A stretch of DNA of 64,000 nucleotides from JBGTFE01 sp049799955 (lineage in GTDB: Bacteria; Acidobacteriota; Blastocatellia; Pyrinomonadales; Pyrinomonadaceae). Shown here piece by piece: positions 18,356 to 25,865 of this stretch (the first letter of the stretch is position 1; each line of letters opens with the position of its first letter). The position numbers and the translations under genes were made by a program. The DNA lies in contig JBARIW010000131.1 in the NCBI GenBank assembly GCA_049799955.1, positions 8,267 to 72,266 of the forward strand, read 5' to 3'. Below the pieces are notes generated by a model, which saw only the letters and a program-made list of their open reading frames with translations, ran no database searches and was not told the origin of the DNA.

Positions 18356-19786
18356 TTAATCTTCTTCGTCGAAATCGAGCGGGATGCGCGTTGAGAGCAT
18401 GCTCTGGCTGACGATTAAGCCGACCCAGATTAAAAGCGCGACGGTTGAGATTGCCCAGCCGACGTTGGCGATTAGGTCGTCGAAAACGATTAAGCCGAAA
18501 AGGATTGCGGGAAAGCCGATGAAGGAGATTTTCAGCGCGGTCTTTTTCGAGTTTTCGAGGGTTTCGAGCATATTGACGCGGCTGATTTCCAAATCCATAT
18601 AATCGTCGTCGTTGTTCAGGTGCGAGAAATATTCGGATTCGTTGTTTGTCCAGCGGCGAAGCGCGGGCGTTTCGGCGAGACGGTTGGCGGTCGAGAAATG
18701 ATGGATGACGTGGGCGATTTTGCCTTCACGAAGCGAGATTTCCGCCAAGCCGCGTTCCGAACGGAAGTTTTCTTCCGCCTCGTCCAGAGATTTTTGAAAC
18801 GCTTTCTGAGCGCGCCGCCAGTCGCCGTATTGAAAATAGCTTTCGCCGAGACGCGCAAGCAAATCGCTGTCGCGTCCGGCGCGTTTTTCCGCCAGACGAA
18901 GCGCGGCAATCGCTTTTCTCTCCATTTTCGCGTTGTGTTCCGAGCCGGCGAAGGAATAGAGACAGCGACCGAAATCGAAAAGCAGCCACGCGTTTCGCGG
19001 ATTTAAGACGAGCGCGCGGCGAAATGTTTCGAGCGCCTGAAGCAGATAGCCGGAAAGTCTCAATTCGTTGGCGAGACGGTGCAGATAATCGGCTTTTTCG
19101 ATTTCTTCGATACCGATTTCTCTGTTTTTCGATTTTGTTCGAGCCGATTTGTCGTTTGTTTGAAATTCATTAACAGAGCTTTCCAGAACATCAACCGGAG
19201 GAATCTTGGCAAATTCCGCTTTCATCAGCGTTTCCTTCGGCTCTTTCAGGTAATCGCGCAGCTCAATCGAGCGATTGTCGAGAACATTTTCGGGCAGAGC
19301 GGGAAAAAGACGATGAATCATCCGCCGGTAATCTTCGCCGCCCGAGGCGAACGCGAATCGCAAATCCTTTCCCTGAATCGATGTGCGGTAGCGGTAAAAG
19401 ACGTTGCCGCCGCGTTTTAAGGCGCGCAGAGCCGTCGTTTCGACCTGTTCGATGTCCGTAATCTTAAGACGGTTTCGCGAGCCGCCGAGCCAAGCCCAAG
19501 CGCGCGGCAGAATTCCGTTGCGCGTCAGCCGTTTGCCGTCGAAATTTATCCGGTCAGACCAGAGCATCAAGGGCAGAAAAAGCCACGCCGCGCCGAAAAG
19601 TAGTCCTGCGGCGCGGTCGATTTCGAGATAAATTAAAAAGCCGGAAAAAAATGTCGCGAGGAAAAGTGCGGCAAAATAGTTGTTCGGCGAGACGCGTATG
19701 CTGGTCGCCTGTTCGGATAAATCAGTCGAAGCCGTCGTTTCTGCATTTGAAACGCCAGCCGTTTTTGTCGGCGCAATGTTGCTCAA
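18356..19786 (-). CDS. TPR membrane protein with PH-like domain
   Basis: This 476-residue protein has a disordered N-terminus (1-35), two transmembrane segments at about 37-56 and 60-78, and then a bacterial-PH-like segment (INFDGKRLTRNGILPRAWAWLGGSRNRLKITDIEQVE). Residues about 235-400 contain tetratricopeptide repeats (LRLSGYLLQALETFRRALVLNPRN, LLARLGESYFQYGDWRRAQKAF). Two more transmembrane segments close the protein (about 418-460), and it ends in an acidic DFDEED tail. I do not recognise a named family; a scaffold role at the cytoplasmic membrane is inferred. Convergent with the TIR gene across 112 nt. A heptamer hairpin lies upstream of its start, between it and the next minus-strand gene. 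Confidence 0.7.
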   Translation of the reverse strand: MSNIAPTKTAGVSNAETTASTDLSEQATSIRVSPNNYFAALFLATFFSGFLIYLEIDRAAGLLFGAAWLFLPLMLWSDRINFDGKRLTRNGILPRAWAWLGGSRNRLKITDIEQVETTALRALKRGGNVFYRYRTSIQGKDLRFAFASGGEDYRRMIHRLFPALPENVLDNRSIELRDYLKEPKETLMKAEFAKIPPVDVLESSVNEFQTNDKSARTKSKNREIGIEEIEKADYLHRLANELRLSGYLLQALETFRRALVLNPRNAWLLFDFGRCLYSFAGSEHNAKMERKAIAALRLAEKRAGRDSDLLARLGESYFQYGDWRRAQKAFQKSLDEAEENFRSERGLAEISLREGKIAHVIHHFSTANRLAETPALRRWTNNESEYFSHLNNDDDYMDLEISRVNMLETLENSKKTALKISFIGFPAILFGLIVFDDLIANVGWAISTVALLIWVGLIVSQSMLSTRIPLDFDEED

Positions 19787-19850
19787 ATAAAAAATCCTCT
19801 GACTCGAATTATAACACTAGAAATAACTAATTCAGCAGGAATTTTAAAAA

Positions 19851-19920
19851 ATTGATAATTGATAATTGATAATTAAAAGCTGTCTTCAAATTATCAATTA
19901 TCAATTATCAATTATCAATT
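19851..19920. repeat. Heptamer-repeat hairpin, unit ATTGATA
   Basis: Three and a half copies of ATTGATA (19851-19875) are followed, after about 13 nt, by four and a half copies of the complementary unit ATTATCA (to 19920). The arms can pair for about 24 bp. The element lies between two co-directional minus-strand genes, so it may serve as a terminator for the upstream gene at 19925-20791. Confidence 0.8.
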
Positions 19921-19924
19921 AACC

Positions 19925-20791
19925 TCACATTCCGAAAGGCATTCCCGTCGGCATCTGCGGTTCGGGTTCTTTTATTTCCTTCGCCTTTTCGGGATTGAGT
20001 TCTTCAAGCTTTTTCTTGGCTTCGGTCGCCGTCGTCGAGAGCGGAACGGGTTTGTCGTCCATGTCTTTTGCCTCGCTCGCCGTTTTGGCAATGTTGAAAT
20101 ACAAATCGGCGGCTTCTGCCTTTTTGCCCTGTTTTTCGTAGATTTTCGCCAACTCGAAATTGATTGTTTCTTTGGCGATAACCGGCTTGTCCAACGCGGC
20201 AAGCTCGCTGTAAAGCGCGGCAGCTTTATCTAAATCTCCGTCGGTGGTTTTCGCCTGCGCGAGCGCGAATTTTGAAAGCGTGCCGACTTCCCCGCTTTTC
20301 GAAGCGAGCGTTTCGAGTTCCGCAACGGCGGCGGGACGGTCGATTTTCAATTTTGTTACGGCGACAAAATATTTCGCCTTATCGCCGACATCGCCGCCGA
20401 ATTTATCGGCGACCGACTGAAACTCGGCGAGCGCCGCGTCGGTGCGTTCCTTGTCGGTTTTAAAGGTCTTTGCGGGCGGCGCGCCCGGCGGCAGCGGCGA
20501 ATCCGTAACCTGCGCGGTCGATGTTTCAATCGCTTTGCCGAGCGCGGCTTGCGCCTGCGCGTTCGAGCGTTTGTTCCACGCGTAAAAAATGCCAATCAGC
20601 ACGGCTAAAACGGCAACCGCCGCAATCGCGTAGAGAACATTTTTGCCTTTGCCTTCAAATTTCTTTCCGGCGGATTCTATTTTTTTGTTAATGTTTCGCT
20701 GAAATTCGTCCTGATAAGCGACTTTCGGCTTATCGTCTTGGGCGGGAGTATTTTGAAACTGTGGTGCTACTTGTCTTTTCTTTCTAGCCAT
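19925..20791 (-). CDS. YfgM-like membrane-anchored TPR protein
   Basis: The 288-residue protein has a basic N-terminus (MARKKRQVAP), one transmembrane segment at about 51-72 (NVLYAIAAVAVLAVLIGIFY) and a periplasmic-facing TPR region at about 120-270 (FQSVADKFGGDVGDKAKYF, ALYSELAALDKPVIAKETINFELAKIYEKQGKKAEAADLY). This matches the YfgM/ancillary SecYEG subunit type of protein, in which the TPR part helps envelope-protein folding. The tail is Pro/Met-rich (EPEPQMPTGMPFGM). The family assignment is by architecture; a generic TPR protein is the alternative. Confidence 0.75.
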   Translation of the reverse strand: MARKKRQVAPQFQNTPAQDDKPKVAYQDEFQRNINKKIESAGKKFEGKGKNVLYAIAAVAVLAVLIGIFYAWNKRSNAQAQAALGKAIETSTAQVTDSPLPPGAPPAKTFKTDKERTDAALAEFQSVADKFGGDVGDKAKYFVAVTKLKIDRPAAVAELETLASKSGEVGTLSKFALAQAKTTDGDLDKAAALYSELAALDKPVIAKETINFELAKIYEKQGKKAEAADLYFNIAKTASEAKDMDDKPVPLSTTATEAKKKLEELNPEKAKEIKEPEPQMPTGMPFGM

Positions 20792-20890
20792 TTTTGCAAT
20801 TCGTGTCCGGTCTATTCGTTGTATAATTAGTTAATAAGATTTTTGTAAAAGAGTCAATTTAATCAAAAAACGCGAATCATAGCAAGTTAA

Positions 20891-20919
20891 GTGAAAAGTG
20901 AAAAGTGAAAAGTGAAAAG
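20891..20919. repeat. Single-arm heptamer repeat, unit GTGAAAA
   Basis: Four tandem copies of GTGAAAA sit upstream of the ECF sigma gene. Unlike the other arrays in this window, no complementary arm is visible within 150 nt. The same unit family (AGTGAAC/AGTGAAT) builds the hairpin at 24385-24481. Confidence 0.75.
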
Positions 20920-21051
20920 TTTCGGAGCAAAAACGGCGATAGATATTAGAGCGATTAAAGAACAAATTTTCGGGATTGAAAATATTTTTTACATTTCCGG
21001 GAACAATTTCGAAAAATCGGTGTCTAATAAAATAGGTCGCGGGAAACGCGG

Positions 21052-21753
21052 GTGAGCGAATTCAAACTCCCGTTATTCGGGAAAGGAAAAAGGCAGGAGA
21101 TGTTCTTCAGCAAGTCAATCGCATTTGACGAAGAAGAATTAGGCAGCGTCGCTTTAGCGGCGGGTTCGGCTGCTGCCGGCTCATCCTTGGAGACTGAGTT
21201 CATTGAAAGATTAAAAGCGGGCGAAGCAAAAGCCTTTGACACACTCGTTACGCGATATTCCGGCGACGTTTACGCGCTTCTTTTTCGCATCACGCAGGAC
21301 GCCGAAGAAGCCGGAGATTTGACGCAGGAAACTTTTCTGAACGCCTTAAAAGCGATAAAAAAGTTTCGCGGCGAAGCCGATTTGAAAACGTGGCTTTTTC
21401 GAATTGCGATAAATGAATCGCGCAACCGTTTCCGCTGGTGGAAACGCAGGTTCAGAGAAAAAACAATCTCTCTGGACGCGCCAATCGGTGAAAGCGATGC
21501 GCCTTTAAGCGATACTTTTTCGAGTAATTTCAAAAACCCGGAGGAAAACGCGCTCGAACGCGAACGCGAACAGATTCTGCGCCGCGCGTTAAAAGATTTG
21601 CCCGACATTTTCCGCGAAGCCGTCGTTTTATGCGACATCGAAGGCTTGAGCTATGAAGAAATCGCTTCGATTCTCGACATAAATCTCGGAACGGTAAAAA
21701 GCCGAATCGCCCGCGGACGCGATGAATTGAGAAAGAAATTACGTGATATTTGA
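21052..21753 (+). CDS. RNA polymerase sigma factor, ECF (RpoE-like)
   Basis: Region 2 runs at about 65-135 (FDTLVTRYSGDVYALLFRITQDAEEAGDLTQETFLNALKAIKKF, then LKTWLFRIAINESRNRFRWWKRR) and region 4 at about 180-230 (LKDLPDIFREAVVLCDIEGLSYEEIASILDINLGTVKSRIARGRDELRKKL). Together they define a classical ECF sigma-70 factor. The 50-residue N-terminal extension is Ala-rich and unusual. The longest frame begins with GTG at 21052 with no clear ribosome site; the ATG at 21100 is a realistic alternative. The zinc-finger anti-sigma gene follows, but only after 439 nt that contain two hairpin repeats and a possibly structured RNA, an unusual separation for such a pair. Confidence 0.88.
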   Translation: MSEFKLPLFGKGKRQEMFFSKSIAFDEEELGSVALAAGSAAAGSSLETEFIERLKAGEAKAFDTLVTRYSGDVYALLFRITQDAEEAGDLTQETFLNALKAIKKFRGEADLKTWLFRIAINESRNRFRWWKRRFREKTISLDAPIGESDAPLSDTFSSNFKNPEENALEREREQILRRALKDLPDIFREAVVLCDIEGLSYEEIASILDINLGTVKSRIARGRDELRKKLRDI

Positions 21754-21759
21754 AAATTT

Positions 21760-21854
21760 GGTCATTTGTCATTTGTCATTTGCAGGTTGAGTTTAATTTA
21801 AGTTCGTAGTTTTAATTCAACATGCAAAGGACAACGGACAAAGGACAAATGACC
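21760..21854. repeat. Heptamer-repeat hairpin, unit TTTGTCA/TTTGTCC
   Basis: Left arm 21760-21790 (GGTCATTTGTC...GCAGGTTGA) is complementary to right arm 21816-21854 (TTCAACATGCAAAGGACA...AATGACC). The right arm carries one extra heptamer unit, so the arms differ by exactly 7 nt. It begins 7 nt after the sigma-factor stop. Confidence 0.8.
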
Positions 21855-21869
21855 AATACGCGAATAATT

Positions 21870-22069
21870 GACCCGCCCCGGTTTCACAGGAAAAATAAAC
21901 CAAATCGGTGCCAAACGTGAGGTCAAGTGGACGAAAAGTTCGGAAAACGCGAGTGTTCAGCCAATTTTGAAAACGCGACCAGCAACATCCGTTGAAGATA
22001 CGGGCTGAAAAATCAAAGGATTCCGGGCAAACCGTTTGTTTTCCAAAAGGAAAACAGCCGGGGTCGGTC
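21870..22069 (+). ncRNA. Candidate structured RNA between sigma and anti-sigma genes
   Basis: A 12-nt segment at 21870-21881 (GACCCGCCCCGG) can pair at 10 of 12 positions with 22058-22069 (CCGGGGTCGGTC), closing a 200-nt region with several internal helices: GGTTT/AAACC (21880-21884 with 21897-21901), TTCAGCC/GGCTGAA (21956-21962 with 22003-22009), and a perfect GTTTTCC-AAAA-GGAAAAC hairpin (22038-22055). No open reading frame is convincing here. I do not recognise a known riboswitch core (cobalamin, c-di-GMP, SAM and TPP patterns were considered). It could be a leader RNA of the anti-sigma gene, an independent small RNA, or a degenerate mobile element bounded by the two hairpin repeats. The pairing was done by eye. 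Confidence 0.4.
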
Positions 22070-22085
22070 AGTTATTCGCTTCGAT

Positions 22086-22190
22086 AGTCAGTTGTCCTTT
22101 GTCCTTTGTCAGTTGCAGGTTGAATTTAAATGGAGAATGCAGTTTTCATTCAACCGGCAACCGACCACGGACAACGGACTAAGGACAAAA
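22086..22190. repeat. Second TTTGTCC-type heptamer hairpin; supplies a ribosome site
   Basis: Left arm 22086-22126 (GTCAGTTGTCCTTTGTCC...GCAGGTTGAAT) and right arm 22147-22190 (ATTCAACCGGCAAC...AAGGACAAAAC) form the same type of element as at 21760-21854, in the same orientation, 230 nt away. The right arm ends 2 nt before the anti-sigma ATG, and its terminal AAGGAC unit is the only plausible Shine-Dalgarno sequence for that gene. Confidence 0.75.
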
Positions 22191-22192
22191 CA

Positions 22193-23038
22193 ATGAAATG
22201 TGAAAATTTACAATTTAATCTGTCGATTTATCTCGATGATTGTCTGACCGGAGACGAACGCGCTTTGGTTGACGAACATCTGGCGACGTGCCCTTTGTGT
22301 CGGCAAAAATTGGCGGATTTTCAGGAATTGCGAAAAAGTCTGCGCGTTTTGGCGCGTCCCGAAATTCCTAATCACGTCTTAAATTCGGTGCGAAGCGCGG
22401 TCAGCGCCGAGCTAAATACGACAGCGCCTTTGTTTATATTTCAGGACGATTCGCGCGGATGGCTGCAAACTTTTCTGATGCCTTACAGCGTCGGCGTTGT
22501 CGCGTCTCTGTTTTTCGGCTTTATAGTTTTGAGCGTTTTGCTCTCCAGCGCTGACGTAACCGACCGGAATACGGAAACGGCGTCTTTAATTCCGAAAGGA
22601 AAATCAACCGTGATGCTTGCTAATCCGCCTTCGAACTCAAACGACGATTTTATTTTTGATTCGAATGAATACGCGATAAATGCGAACGATTTTGCCAACG
22701 CGCGCATTTCGGTTTCGAACGAATCGCCTTCGGTAAATCCGACGGGCGCGCTTGTCGCTCTGACCAAATCAATCGTGCGCGGCGAGATGAAGGATGAAGA
22801 AGTCGTCGTCGTCGCCGATGTTTTCGGCAACGGTCTGGCGCGAATCGGCGAAGTTATCGAACAGCCGCGCGACGCGCAGACTTTATCCAATCTCAAAAAT
22901 GCGCTGGAAAACGACCCGGATTATGCGCCGTTTGTTCCGGCAAGCTTCGACCGGCGCGCCGATTCGGTTCAGATTGTACTGAAAATTCAGCGCGTCGATG
23001 TCAATGTCAGAAAATTAAATTTGAAAAAGAAAAACTAA
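22193..23038 (+). CDS. Anti-sigma factor with zinc-finger (zf-HC2) and one transmembrane segment
   Basis: The 281-residue protein starts MKCENLQFNLSIYLDD and has the anti-sigma zinc motif H29-x3-C33-x2-C36 (HLATCPLC). A transmembrane segment lies at about 98-119 (YSVGVVASLFFGFIVLSVLL), with the rest outside the cytoplasm, ending in a basic KLNLKKKN. It should bind and hold the ECF factor encoded upstream until a signal arrives from the envelope. The ATG at 22193 is chosen rather than one at 22130 because the upstream codons lie entirely in the repeat hairpin. Confidence 0.85.
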   Translation: MKCENLQFNLSIYLDDCLTGDERALVDEHLATCPLCRQKLADFQELRKSLRVLARPEIPNHVLNSVRSAVSAELNTTAPLFIFQDDSRGWLQTFLMPYSVGVVASLFFGFIVLSVLLSSADVTDRNTETASLIPKGKSTVMLANPPSNSNDDFIFDSNEYAINANDFANARISVSNESPSVNPTGALVALTKSIVRGEMKDEEVVVVADVFGNGLARIGEVIEQPRDAQTLSNLKNALENDPDYAPFVPASFDRRADSVQIVLKIQRVDVNVRKLNLKKKN

Positions 23039-23051
23039 TAACGAAAGAGAA

Positions 23052-23125
23052 TTAACAGGGATAAAGGGGATAGACAGAGATAAAATCATTTTAAAAATCC
23101 CTTTTATCCCTTTCATCCCTGTTAA
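23052..23125. repeat. Nonamer-repeat hairpin, unit GGGATAAAR
   Basis: TTAACAGGGATAAAGGGG... (from 23052) is imperfectly complementary to ...ATCCCTTTCATCCCTGTTAA (to 23125). Both arms are built of about three 9-nt units around GGGAT. It lies between two co-directional genes. Confidence 0.7.
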
Positions 23126-23173
23126 CAATCTTTCTGCTTGCCCCGAACGTCTTAAAATTGTTATAGCTTAATA

Positions 23174-24385
23174 ATGAGCGAACAAAATATTTTCCCTGAC
23201 CTGCAAGATTTACTAAAAAAATTCGAGCAAACCGCGACCGATTTTTTTGAAGGCGCGACCGAAGCATTTCTCGGCAAAGCGGAAACCTTACGCGACGGCA
23301 CGGAGCTTGAGCCTGTCGTTTTGCCGCGCGATTTATACGCCCACGCAGGCGCGCAGACCGAATGGTGGTATTACACCGGGCACGGCGAAACCGCTTCGGG
23401 CAAGCAGTTCGGCTTCGAGCTTGTTTTTTTCAAACGTCGAACGGATTTGGATAAATTCAGCATGGTTCCGCTTCGCGTTTTCGGCAACCCGATTTATTTC
23501 GCGCATTTTGCGATAACCGACGCCGACGAAAAGAAATTTCGCTACGCGCATCGCAAAAGCTCGAACGGCTGGTTCGATTATCCGGCTTCGGCGAGCGAAA
23601 CGCATTTTCACCTTCGTCTCGGCGACTGGTCTTTGCGCGAATCGCACGGAACTCATATTTTGCGCGCGACGACTTCGAGCGATGTCGTTTTCGAAGCAAA
23701 TCTGAAACCGACCAAACCGCCGGTTCTGAACGGCAAATCAAAAGACGGCGTTTCATTTAAAGACGAGGGCGAAGCGTCGCGTTACTTTTCTTACACGCGG
23801 ATGGAAATGGAAGGCGACATCGTTTGGAACGGCGAAACCGAGCATTTTACGGGTTCGGCGTGGATGGACAGAGAATTCGGCACGTGGACGCCGACTGAAA
23901 ATCAAAAGGGCTGGGACTGGTTTTCGATTCAGCTCGACGACGAAACCGAATTGATGTGCTACCAGCTTCGCAACAGCGCGGGCGGAATTTCGCCATTTTC
24001 GAGCGGAACTTTTGTCGAAAAAGACGGCGAGTTTACGCCTTTGGCGAATGAAGATTTTACCGTTCAGCCGACCGGATACTGGAAAAGCCCGCGCACAAAA
24101 GCGACTTATCCGAGCGGCTGGCGCTTGAAAATTCCGAAATTCGATTTGGAATTAGAGATAACGCCCGTAATGGAAAATCAGGAACTGGACACGCGCGGAA
24201 CGACGATGATTATTTACTGGGAAGGCGCGTGCGAAGTAACCGGCAGGAAAGGCGAAAACGAAATAAAGGGACGCGCCTACATCGAACTCGTCGGCTACGA
24301 CCGTTCGCACGACGCGCCGAATCTGGCGTATTTTCTTATGGGAAGTCATTTCGAATTTCCGTCAAAGTCTTTCTGGGAAAGCTAA
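23174..24385 (+). CDS. AttH/CrtC-like lipocalin-fold protein (predicted hydrolase or hydratase)
   Basis: The 403-residue protein carries the signature QTEWWYYTGH at 61-70 and, in the second half, GSAWMDREFGT and GWDWFSIQLDDETELMCYQLR. These are typical of the AttH/carotenoid 1,2-hydratase-like superfamily (double lipocalin fold). Members hydrate or hydrolyse hydrophobic substrates; the substrate cannot be deduced. No signal peptide is present, whereas some homologs are exported. It is followed immediately by an AGTGAAC heptamer hairpin that probably terminates it. Confidence 0.8.
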   Translation: MSEQNIFPDLQDLLKKFEQTATDFFEGATEAFLGKAETLRDGTELEPVVLPRDLYAHAGAQTEWWYYTGHGETASGKQFGFELVFFKRRTDLDKFSMVPLRVFGNPIYFAHFAITDADEKKFRYAHRKSSNGWFDYPASASETHFHLRLGDWSLRESHGTHILRATTSSDVVFEANLKPTKPPVLNGKSKDGVSFKDEGEASRYFSYTRMEMEGDIVWNGETEHFTGSAWMDREFGTWTPTENQKGWDWFSIQLDDETELMCYQLRNSAGGISPFSSGTFVEKDGEFTPLANEDFTVQPTGYWKSPRTKATYPSGWRLKIPKFDLELEITPVMENQELDTRGTTMIIYWEGACEVTGRKGENEIKGRAYIELVGYDRSHDAPNLAYFLMGSHFEFPSKSFWES

Positions 24386-24481
24386 ACAGTGAATAACTAA
24401 TAGTGAACAGTGAATAGTGAAAAGTGAATAGTTAGATTTTGATTTCTTAACTGTTCACTGTTCACTATTCACTGTTCACTT
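24385..24481. repeat. Heptamer-repeat hairpin, unit AGTGAAC/AGTGAAT
   Basis: Left arm 24385-24436 and right arm 24447-24481 are built of AGTGAAY and its complement. It lies between converging genes; the plus-strand stop ends at 24385 and the minus-strand gene's TGA (24478-24476) is itself part of the repeat, so the array contributes the stop codon. Confidence 0.82.
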
Positions 24482-25849
24482 CTTATCAATCGCCTGTTTC
24501 AATTTTTCCGCCGTAGTCGGGTCGATTTTTTTTAATTCTTCATACTGCTGGTTAGCGCCGTTTACGTTTCCGTTTGAAAGATAAATAATGCCGAGATTGT
24601 AGCGCGCTTTGGCAAATCTCGGGCTTAATTGCAGGCATTTTTTATATGCTTCGATGGCTTTGTCTTTCTGGCGGTCGGCGTAGTAGGCGTTGCCGAGAAG
24701 ATAAAAACCGTCCGAATAATCCGGGTTGTTGCGCGTAAATTCGAGCAATCCGGTAACGGCTTTATCGTAATATTTCGTCGCCAAATCGGGCTTGTTGATA
24801 AAATCGTGCGCGCGTCCGAGATAAAAATTCGTCTCGCCGTCGTTCGGGTTTATTTTCAGCGCGTTGTTACAGGTTTGAATCGCCTGCTGATACTGTTTCA
24901 TATCATTATAGGCGCGGCACAAATTCGTGTATCCGAGCGAATTTTGCGGAGCCAGTCTAACCGCCTGAAGTCCGGCATTGACGGCGTCCTGATGACGGTC
25001 GGCGAGGCTGTAATACCAGCTCAGGCTGACGTATAAATTCCCGTCGTTCGGAAAAAGACTCAAACCTTTGTTCGCCGTGTCAATCGCGTCCTTAAAGCGA
25101 TTTTGACTGCGGTAAAGGTCTGAAAGATTAACATAAGCCTCGTAAATATCGGCTTTAGCGTTCAATGCATTTTGATATGATTTGACGGCATCATCAAATT
25201 TTCTCGTTTTCTGCTGCGCGTCGCCCGTTAAAAAATAAGACTCGCCGAGATATTTTGTGCCGTTTTTAACGGCGTCCGAAGCGGCAAGCTCCTGTTCGGC
25301 GGTTTCGCCCAGACGGTAATGCGAAAAAGCGATGAAATAATAAACGTCCGGGTCAGCCCTGTTTGGCTGAATCGAAGCTTTATACGCGTTGAGCGCGTCG
25401 CGCCACTGCTGCTTGCCGAAATAAATGTCGCCCAAATTCCGGCTGTAGGAAGCGTTCGAAGGATTGAGCTTGATGGCTTGCTGCAAATCGCTCAAAGCCG
25501 CGTCGTAATCCTTTTTTTGATAATAGAGACTCCAGCGAAGGTCGTAAATATCGAGCGGTTTTTCATAACCCTGAGCCAGCGCCGCCGTCAAAGCCTCGAT
25601 GCTTTCGTCGTATTGATTCAGATAATAATGAGCCTTGCCTTTCGAGAAATACGCGCCCGCAAAATTCGGCGCGAGAACAATCGCCTGCGCGTATTTATCA
25701 ATCGCCGCCTGATAATTTTTCTGTTTAAAAAACTTGTCCCCGTCGGAAGCCAGTTTTTTCGCTTTTTTCGGCTGTGCAATCGCCGCGACGGAAAAACAAG
25801 TCAGTAAAAATAAAGCTGTAATTAATGCTGCAAAAATTCGTTTCGTCAT
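24476..25849 (-). CDS. Secreted TPR protein
   Basis: This 457-residue protein has a signal peptide (MTKRIFAALITALFLLTCFSVAAIAQ) and about eleven tetratricopeptide repeats from residue 30 to the end, for example YQAAIDKYAQAIVLAPNFAGAYFSKGKAHYYLNQYDESIEAL-type units. It ends TTAEKLKQAIDKK. The start at 25849 is chosen for the signal peptide; an ATG 42 nt further upstream would run into the kinase gene. It begins 16 nt after the Ser/Thr kinase stop, so the two form one operon; a scaffold or sensor partner for that kinase is inferred. The last codons lie in a heptamer repeat. Confidence 0.82.
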   Translation of the reverse strand: MTKRIFAALITALFLLTCFSVAAIAQPKKAKKLASDGDKFFKQKNYQAAIDKYAQAIVLAPNFAGAYFSKGKAHYYLNQYDESIEALTAALAQGYEKPLDIYDLRWSLYYQKKDYDAALSDLQQAIKLNPSNASYSRNLGDIYFGKQQWRDALNAYKASIQPNRADPDVYYFIAFSHYRLGETAEQELAASDAVKNGTKYLGESYFLTGDAQQKTRKFDDAVKSYQNALNAKADIYEAYVNLSDLYRSQNRFKDAIDTANKGLSLFPNDGNLYVSLSWYYSLADRHQDAVNAGLQAVRLAPQNSLGYTNLCRAYNDMKQYQQAIQTCNNALKINPNDGETNFYLGRAHDFINKPDLATKYYDKAVTGLLEFTRNNPDYSDGFYLLGNAYYADRQKDKAIEAYKKCLQLSPRFAKARYNLGIIYLSNGNVNGANQQYEELKKIDPTTAEKLKQAIDKK

Positions 25850-25865
25850 TTTCTCGTTCCCCGAA

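Noticed and set aside
21870..22069. Known riboswitch or group II intron domain
   Set aside because: Cobalamin, c-di-GMP, SAM, TPP and intron domain V core sequences were looked for by eye and not found.
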